Below, one piece after another: positions 57,301 through 64,000 of a stretch of DNA of 64,000 nt. The DNA is from Neocallimastix lanati (nom. inval.). Its lineage: Eukaryota > Neocallimastigomycota > Neocallimastigomycetes > Neocallimastigales > Neocallimastigaceae. Positions within the stretch are counted from its first letter, which is position 1. Every line of letters starts with the position of its first letter. Location of the stretch: contig JACVTC010000045.1 in the NCBI GenBank assembly GCA_016946835.1, positions 962,501-1,026,500 on the forward strand, given 5' to 3'. A program made the position numbers and the translations under genes. A model generated the notes under the pieces. It had not been told where the DNA came from, searched no databases, and saw nothing but the letters and a program-made list of their open reading frames with translations.

Positions 57301-58983
57301 ATGCCAAATTATTTCTTTGGCACTTCGAAAATTTTGTATGGCCATTATATTATTGCTGTTTTCTATAGGTTCGTTATTTTTATGATTATAATGATTAGGT
57401 GATATAGCTGTGATATTTATTTCATTTCTTTTGTTTGCCTGAAAAGTTGCAACGGTTTTGTAGTTTTCATCCAAAAGGCTCATGATTACTTCATTGTTTA
57501 TTTCTTCAATGAGCACTTTTGTTCCTGTTCTGGCGAATTCAATACCACTAATCATATTTTTCGCAACATCTTTTGAATACAGAACCCTTTTTAATTTAAT
57601 ATAGTAATTGTTGACCTTAAAATCATACTCGCAATATACTTCGAAGTCGCAATATGTATTATTGGCACATTTTAAAGTGACTGGATCATTAATGAAATTC
57701 TTTAAAATGTTTTTATTATTAGTTATATGTTGTCCAGCTCCAGAATCATATAACCATTGTGTTTTTTCATCTTTGTTTATATGAAAAATATTATTTAGTG
57801 AATTTAAATATTCAGTAACTCTAGGAACCTTAATTTCTGATTGTTTTGAATTAATACAACTATTATTGTTTACTTTTTCTTCATTATTATTACTTAATTC
57901 ATAACTTTTGTCACAGAAGTTTATTAAACAAGTTGATTTCATATTTTCACTAGTATTTTGATCATTAGATGTGGATGGTCTATCAAGATATGGTCTAATT
58001 TGGTCAAAGTTTACTTCATAATTATATTCATTATTTAAATTAGCATCATTTACGTAACCAATATATCTCTTGCTGTTATATTTTTTATTTCTATTGTAAT
58101 TTTCATTATTAACCTTTTTATTTTCATTATAGCATTTATTAAATTTGCTATTCGGGTTTTTTGGGTTAAAATAGCATTCTTTTGTGTCATGATTATTCAT
58201 GTCACAAATATAGCAATATTTATCTTTTTCTTCTTTTCCCTTTTTGGTATTTCTCTCATGTTCTTTGTTATTGCTATCATATTTTTGTGTTTTATTAATT
58301 CTTCTATTTTGTTTTCCTTTACCTTTAAATTTTCCAGCATAGTCGATATCCAATGGGTCATCATGAGTTTCTTCTTTAGTAGTGTTTCTCCAATTATTAA
58401 AGTAATTCCATAATTTCAAATCTTCTTTTATTTTATTATATAGACTATCAACTGTTATATCACTATCTAAGATAAATTTTGATTTGTAGCTTGTTGGTAA
58501 AGCACGTAAGAAATATTTTACCTTTTCCTTTTCTTCCATGGGTGCTTTTGCCTCTTTCATATTACTGAAAATTTTAATCATTTTCTTACAGGCAGTTGGT
58601 ATTTCATTTTCCGTTCTTGCCTTTATTGTTGTGAGTTTATTAATCCATTGAGTAAGGTCATTGGCTTCACTGTTATATTCAGTTAATAGAGATTCTATAA
58701 TAGCTGAGGCTGCTTCAATGCCTATGATATCCTCATGGATATTTGGAGTAATTGAATTTATTATAATTAAACGTACTCTTTTGTTTTCTCGTTTAGCTTT
58801 CTTAATGGCCTCAATATTAGTTGGGTCATTATCATATAATTCTTGAACAACATCCTTTTCGAGATATTCTTCTAGCTCTAGTTGTTCAACAACAGTTTTG
58901 ATGGAATCATACTAGATTCAATAATTTGATCCATTTAAGAATTTATTACTGCTTATGAAATTTTCATTATTATTTATCGACAT
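54355..58983 (-). pseudogene. Copia-2 Gag-Pol, with nonsense codons and a truncated RT
   Basis: A single frame runs from ATG at 58983 to the stop at 54355, broken only by TGA at 58918-58920 and TAG at 58912-58914 in the LNGSNY..YDSI block, where copia Gags normally have a Trp. From 58581 on it is open for 1,408 residues: zinc knuckle CYICDMNNHDTKEC, protease YDSGAGQHIT, integrase HRRLGHY..CNDC with HSDIMG, KSDHGKEF and NNGLVERFN, a very long Asn-rich linker (about 55200-56440), and RT with ARLVARGFNQ, LDIKAAYLNA and YVDDMVITG. It then ends in a shifted tail just before CTRPD. Unlike copia-1, gag and pol share one frame. Confidence 0.88.
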
Positions 58984-59002
58984 TTCTATATATATGAGCC
59001 AC

Positions 59003-59016
59003 TGAGACTCTTAATC
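59003..59016 (-). promoter_or_regulatory. Primer-binding site of copia-2, tRNA-Lys(CUU) type
   Basis: The minus strand reads GATTAAGAGTCTCA directly after the LTR, identical to the site in copia-1 although the LTRs are unrelated. Confidence 0.65.
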
Positions 59017-59273
59017 TGTTAATTACACTTTAGTTTTTATTTGAAGAATATAGTTTTATTTATTTATTTGTTTACTTTATTTATTTATTTTAAAGTCCAT
59101 TATTTTCTAATTCATAAATGGTTAGTACATTTTATATTCTCAATCATGTGATTATTCATTTGTTACACAATAGAATTACATTACATATATTTATGTAGTC
59201 TACATTAATTTATAATATTTAATTACATATAGTTATAATATATTTATTTAATTCATTTACTTATATAATAACA
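59017..59273 (-). repeat. 5' LTR of copia-2
   Basis: 257 bp, identical to 53486-53738 except for one substitution and one extra 4-bp ATTT-type unit. Confidence 0.9.
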
Positions 59274-59925
59274 TATATTATTCATATTAAAATATATATT
59301 ATTTTTTTATTCTTATTTATTTTATTTTATTTATTTATAATAATTATATATTATTAATACTTTACAGTATAATTAATTTTATTTTTTATTGTTTTGTTTT
59401 TTCTTTGGTAGAAATAATATTGTAATTATAAAATAATAAATATTAATAAAAATTATTAATAACTCAAATACACTTATTAAACCAGCCACGATATAAAGAA
59501 TATCACATAATTTTTTTATATCAAATTACTGATTTATAATGTGATTTAATATATCGTGATAGATTTTGTAATATCATAAATTCTATATAAATACATATAA
59601 TTAATATAAACATAAATTTTTAAAGATAAATTTTTTGTTATGTATATATGTAAATAATTTATAAATTTATTAAGTTTTATTGTATTTTAATTACTTTATT
59701 TTAATATACTTTTTATATTTTAATATATAATAGTTATAATTTATTATAATATTTATTATAAATCTTTTATTATTTATATTATACTTTCTATAATATTATA
59801 ATAAATAATTAATTTTTTTTTTTAAAATTGTTTATAATTAAAGTGTATTAAAAATACTTTTTATTTATATTTATGTATATAGCAACTATATTTAAAATAC
59901 ATAATGCTGGTGAGTGATATTTAAA
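59274..59925. other. A+T-rich spacer
   Basis: I see no gene. A CCAGCCACGATATAAAG word near 59482 resembles the LTR motif seen elsewhere, but no repeat boundary is visible. Confidence 0.45.
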
Positions 59926-59929
59926 TATC

Positions 59930-60830
59930 TAAGAAATAAAGAAGCTAAATAAGAGGGTTAAAATAGAAAACAGAATTATCGAATTAAGGTTGTTTGGAAA
60001 GAGTAGCTCCATTGGCAAAATTACTTGTATAGATTTCAACAATATAGTGAAGATCATTCTTAGAAGGAATAAGAATAAGAACGACATTGAAATTATATAT
60101 GAGAATGATGAAACCATATTGAACAATTTTAAAACAACCAAATTTTAAAATTTTTCTGGTGAGAATGTTAAGGAAATAGGAAATTTTTTCAAAGTTTTCA
60201 ATAAATATACAATAGTTAGTTAGTTGGAAAGACTAATGAAATATTGAACGTTTCTTTCATATTACCGAGTAAACCAATCAAGGATTGCTGAAACTTTATT
60301 GTGATACATAAAAAACTGATAACGAAAAATTCTATGACAGAAAGTCAATATAATGAACAAAAAATTCACATTTTTCAAAAGATGGAAACCAAACTTAGAA
60401 CTTCAGAAATAGGCTTGGCATGGACTTCTAAATTTTCATAAAAAATTATAAAATCATCTATGTAGAAATACAAATGTTTTAAAAAAAAATGACAAGGTGT
60501 TCAAAGGGACTAAATTTACAAGTAGAAGTCATATTTTATAATAACTCATTTTTAATTAAAACATGGTAATATGCTTATCTAAGGTCCAATTTAAAATGTA
60601 TTTTGTCATTAGGAATATTTTCTAATATTTTTGCAATGGGTACAATTGGAAAAGAGTCACTTGTATTAGTATTGTTATGACAATAAATTATATTTGACAT
60701 ATTCTTAAAGAATTTCCAATTCCTTTTGGATAAGTTGATATTTAGCATTTTAGAATTTCGATTAAGATTGATTTCATAGTCATAAAGCAATAATCATGAC
60801 AAGGATATCTCACCATTAGATCATAGTTCT
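59930..60830 (-). pseudogene. Ty3/gypsy RT and RNase H relic
   Basis: On the minus strand, in mixed frames: SFPIVPIAKILENIP..KIHFKLDLR at about 60575-60660 (gypsy RT TKLDLRsAYh block), AYYHVLIKNE, STCKFSPFEHLV, then HLYFYIDDFIIFYENLEVHAK with the YIDD catalytic box at 60453-60464. KCEFFVHYIDFLS follows at about 60350. Farther left, YTSNFANGATLSKQ at about 60000 fits the RNase H TDASNfaiGAtLsQ box. Stops and frame changes are numerous. Motif order and spelling are Ty3/gypsy rather than copia, the only such element in the window. Confidence 0.65.
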
Positions 60831-61087
60831 AACTTTATTAATGTAAAAATACATGGCAAAATGATGTTTATCCAATGATAACATCATAGTTACGTAATAT
60901 ATTGATAAACAATAAGCAATTTCTTAATGAATTACATAAATGCTTTGTATTATTTATATTTAAATATTTATTATTTATTTATTTATTTATAAAAGTATTA
61001 AAATAAATCAATATATTATGTCAAATTACAATATGAACGCCACATTACGAAATGCAACTTTCCGAAATTCTTTTTCTTTTTATTATT

Positions 61088-61325
61088 TGTTATAATTATT
61101 AGAAATATTTAAGTTTTATTAATAAATCTATAATTTTATTTTATTATATTAATGTTAATTATTGCTAGTATATTAACAAAATAAAATTGTATTTATATAA
61201 AAAAAATGTGGCTTGACTTCATTACTAATTATAAATTACATGAATATTCTTTAGAATAAATACATTATTAATAATTACCAATTATTATTAATTCAATTCA
61301 ACATTTTAATTATTCCAAAATTCCA
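61088..61325 (-). repeat. 3' LTR of the 61-63 kb relic
   Basis: Begins TGTTATAATTATTAGAAATA (plus strand) and matches the right copy with several indels. Ends are approximate. Confidence 0.6.
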
Positions 61326-61419
61326 CCTAAAACTAAAATTATTTTAGGAAATGATTTAATATTTTGTAAATTTGATTTTAAAGTATGTATTGTTTAGTTT
61401 GTATAGTTTGTATTAGTTT

Positions 61420-62210
61420 ATGTCAAAAATTTTACTCGTGAAACTTTTTAATTTTGTTCCATTAATGTTTTTTGTTAGTATGTCGGCTACCATTTCACTT
61501 GTATTCTTGTATTTTAGTATTATTATGTTTTTCTTAACGTTGTCGTTATCGAAATGAAATTTTATATCTCTATATTTTAATTTTGTAGAGAATTCTCCGT
61601 TTTTCGTAATTATTTTGATTGATTTATTGTCTGTGTATATTGTGATAGGAGATTTGTGGTTGAATAATTCATATATAATGTTTCTGAACCACAGAGCCTT
61701 CTTGATGCATTCTGCGGCACTATTGTATTATGACTCTACAGTGGAAGTAGCTATTATTGTTTGTTTCATGGAATACCATGAAATGGGTGAGTTTCCATAT
61801 AAGAATATATGACCTGATGTTGATTTTCAGTCTTCCTTGTCCTCAGCGAAATCGGCATTGTGTATTCATGGAAAGAACCTAAACCATTATATAAAATTTT
61901 GTAATATTTAGTGTTATTTAAATATTTTAAAATATTGATAATTTTAAACCAATCGGCTTATGTTAGATTTTCACATTATCGTGCAGCATGATGTACTGCT
62001 AAAGAAATGTCTGGCCGAGTGCATTTTGCTAAGTATATAAGAGATCCAACTATACTTTTATATATAGTAGGATCAAAAGGTTTATCATTAGTAATATTAT
62101 TTAGTGTGCAAGGTGTGTTCTTTCATTTTGAGTAATTTTAAAATTACTCAATAAATTTTAATAAATTTGTTTGTGAAATTCGGTATTCAAATTTCTTTTA
62201 TTCAATTATA
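61420..62210 (-). pseudogene. Copia RT end and RNase H, degenerate
   Basis: The minus strand reads GPIKYLLDIII at about 62230, SIVGSLIYLAKCTRPDISLAV at about 62000-62060, ADFAEDKED, a stop, KSTSGHIFLYGN, SMKQTIIATSTVES, a stop, and then ITIYTDNKSIKIITKNGEFS and NTSEMVADILTKNINGTKL. This is the full copia RNase H with at least two stops and one frameshift, closest by eye to copia-2. Confidence 0.7.
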
Positions 62211-63020
62211 ATATCTAGAAGATATTTGATAGGCCCATAATTAGAGATTTTAAATTTTTATTTAATTTTATTGATTACATCATATTTCTTTTCTTATTTT
62301 CTATATTATTGAGATCTGGTATGTCTCATTTGAATGGATAATTTTTGTTTTTTGCTTTTCAATATTAGAGTTATTAATTCTATCATTTTTGTATGTGAAG
62401 ACACTGAATTTGTCTTATATTTCTTCGTAAAATTGTTCTGGAGTTAATTTTGAACTAACTATTACCTTGCTTTTATGATCATTTGGTAATACATCATGCA
62501 TAATTATGATCTTTTCTATATTAGTAGGTTTTGTAGGGGAGACATTTAATAATCTGAATTACTCCAATATTTCATTTGTGACGTTCATTGTTTCTTGAAT
62601 ATCCTTTATTCGGATAAAATATAGCTTTTCATCCACATACCATAAAAGGTAGAGAGTTATCGTTTTTGTATAATTTTTCTATTTTCTTCATTCTTCATTC
62701 TCTCATGAGCAGTTATACAATCCTTTATAAATGTTTTATTTTATCAAAGACATTAGTTAAGATAATTGTACAATCCATTGTGTCTTCTGCATTTAGGTTT
62801 TCATTTAAATCACTATCTTCTGGTGTTAAATTCCCATTACTTGTAGACTTTTTTAATATGTCATTCACATCATATGTGATATATTTTGTTAATTTTTCTC
62901 CTTTAAGTAATCCATCATTATAGAATACTAGAATGGAAATTATTTATTCCCTGGAGTTTTTCTTTTTCGGATAAAATAAATTCATATTCTTTTTTTTTTA
63001 AAAAAAAATTGTAAGAGACT
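62211..63020 (-). pseudogene. Gag-like scraps of the 61-63 kb relic
   Basis: Broken minus-strand text such as LTPEQFYEEI, KFSVFTYKNDRINNSN and MNVTNEILE suggests Gag. No zinc knuckle, protease or integrase motif is visible, so a large internal deletion joins Gag to the end of RT. Confidence 0.4.
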
Positions 63021-63034
63021 TGAGACTTTTAATC
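63021..63034 (-). promoter_or_regulatory. Primer-binding site of the 61-63 kb relic, tRNA-Lys(UUU) type
   Basis: The minus strand reads GATTAAAAGTCTCA, the same as the site in element A, preceded by the LTR end CTAATG. Confidence 0.55.
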
Positions 63035-63285
63035 CATTAGAAATATTTAAGTTTTATAAATAAATTTATAATTTTATTTTATTAAATTAATGTTAATAAT
63101 TGTAAGAGTATTAAATTTTTATATAAATACAATTTTATTTGTGTTAATACTCTAACAATTATTAGCATTTATATAGAAATTTGTGGCTTGACTTCATTAC
63201 TAATTATGAATTACATGAATATTCTTTAGAATAAATTATTAGTTATTACTAATTATTATTAATTTAATTCAATATTCTAATTATT
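63035..63285 (-). repeat. 5' LTR of the 61-63 kb relic
   Basis: Matches the left copy. It contains an additional inverted word (GAGTATTAAATTTTTATATAAATACAATTTTAT..TAATACTC) absent there, and TGTGGCTTGACTTC near 63182. Confidence 0.6.
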
Positions 63286-63599
63286 ATAATAATAATCTCA
63301 ATATCAATATATTAATTAACATTTTATTTCTTATATAAAATAATTCTTCTTTATAAATTTTATTTATAATTATATATATGTTTTATTGCTTAATTTATAA
63401 TATTTTTTAATTAATATCCTTACTTACCAAATTTTGTTATATTGCTATATAATTATATGAAAATTTGAAAATTAATTTAAATTATTTCAGAATTAATTCA
63501 AGTATAAAAAAAAAATAAGCAACATGGATGAATCAGAAATAAAAATATATAACAATATGTTCATTGAATAATATAATTTCAACGATTTATCTAAATAGA
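63286..63599. other. A+T-rich spacer
   Basis: Nothing recognisable is seen. A short ATG-started frame at 63524 (MDESEIKIYNN) stops after 15 codons. Confidence 0.4.
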
Positions 63600-63860
63600 A
63601 AAAATCGAATAGCTAAATATAATTAAGAATTTGAAATCATGAAAAGCCTTAATAATTATAAAATTGTTAAAACAGTACCAAGAGAATCCAATATTATATC
63701 ATCATAATAGATAATTAAAAATTAAATATATAAAAGCAAAAGTTATTAAAAAAAAGGACGGTTAGTTGTCAAAGGATATACCTAAAAGAATTGTATCAAC
63801 TACAAAGAAGTATTTAAAACAACCATTAAGTCGTTAAAATTAATATCATTAATAAATAAA
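63600..63860 (+). pseudogene. Ty1/copia reverse transcriptase scrap
   Basis: The plus strand reads EFEIMKSLNNYKIVKTVPRE then SNIISS, stops, and GRLVVKGYT..NYKEVFKTT. This is the start of the copia RT domain (compare ELSNMKNLNVFNTIKYIPKN, NVISSRWIF and ARLVARGFTQ in copia-1). Several stops replace key residues. It continues toward the window edge without clear motifs. Confidence 0.6.
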
Positions 63861-64000
63861 TCATTATTAATAGTTTATTTGAAACTACAAAAAATTATTG
63901 TTAACTATGTCAAAATAACCTTTGAAATCTAAAAATTTAAAAGGACTAGGATTATATGTTGTATTATTATGGATTTATAGTATTTTAAAATTGTTTTGAA

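Larger units (their letters stand above)
53486..59273 (-). mobile_element. Copia-2, young but defective Ty1/copia retrotransposon
   Basis: A 5,788-bp minus-strand element. Its LTRs (53486-53738 and 59017-59273) differ by one substitution and one 4-bp TTAT/TATT-type indel. A 5-bp target duplication TATAT flanks it. The primer site (59003-59016) and polypurine tract (53739-53752) are perfect. The coding part has two nonsense codons early in gag, a deletion with frameshift between RT and RNase H, and a stop just after. It probably moved in trans or decayed very quickly. Confidence 0.92.
61088..63285 (-). mobile_element. Old, internally deleted copia relic
   Basis: The left (61088-61325) and right (63035-63285) ends share an LTR-like sequence: ATTAGAAATATTTAAGTTTTA, TGTGGCTTGACTTCATTACTAATTAT and ATTACATGAATATTCTTTAGAATAAAT. 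They differ by indels and substitutions, so this is an older insertion. Just inside the right end on the minus strand is a tRNA-Lys(UUU)-type primer site. The 1.7-kb interior keeps RNase H and scraps of RT and Gag but no integrase or YVDD box. Confidence 0.75.

Overview
The window reads as nuclear DNA of an anaerobic gut fungus (Neocallimastigomycota). The basis is extremely A+T-rich non-coding DNA with long A/T tracts and heptanucleotide microsatellites, short GT..AG introns, Asn-rich low-complexity protein stretches, a dense load of Ty1/copia, Ty3/gypsy and LINE-like elements, bacterial-type glycosyltransferase genes, and above all one giant secreted cysteine-rich repeat protein matching the fungal cellulosome scaffoldin (ScaA) described for this phylum. 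The genus cannot be told from the sequence.

Layout. 1-3.1 kb: LINE reverse-transcriptase scraps and a decayed LTR with its leader. 3.16-3.94 kb (minus): an intact GT-A (GT2-type) glycosyltransferase with an N-terminal membrane/signal segment. 5.8-9.1 kb: a decayed LTR retrotransposon (family A). 9.5-11.1 kb (minus): two broken, permuted copies of a Stealth-type sugar-phosphate transferase gene. 12.87-32.15 kb (plus): the scaffoldin-like gene, which I model as four exons encoding 6,330 residues (signal peptide, repeat modules of three kinds, acidic and Pro/Glu stretches, a Thr/Ser/Lys stalk and a GPI-like tail). It lies between oppositely oriented heptanucleotide microsatellites. 33.1-34.1 kb: the 3' end of a dead LINE. 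35.7-36.8 kb: a GT-D (DUF1792) glycosyltransferase joined to a secreted Cys-rich module and broken by one in-frame TGA.

From 39 to 63 kb the window is a retrotransposon graveyard. It holds a truncated copia remnant (39.3-41.7 kb) and a 60-bp-period A+T minisatellite. Two LTR elements are inserted in the minisatellite, each with a 5-bp target duplication: a non-coding 1.9-kb element, and a 6.3-kb copia element with almost identical LTRs. Next come a second nearly complete copia element on the minus strand that is young by its LTRs but coding-dead, a Ty3/gypsy RT-RNase H relic, an old copia relic (61-63 kb), and another copia RT scrap at the right edge.

Working together: the scaffoldin is the only large, clearly intact host gene and would be secreted and anchored at the cell surface as a platform for dockerin-bearing enzymes. 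The flanking GT2, GT-D and Stealth loci are glycan-making genes of bacterial type, and two of the three loci are broken. The most unexpected non-coding signal concerns primer-binding sites. Four copia-type elements carry, immediately inside the LTR, a 14-nt site matching an anticodon arm of tRNA-Lys. Two have the CUU form and two the UUU form, which implies half-tRNA priming.
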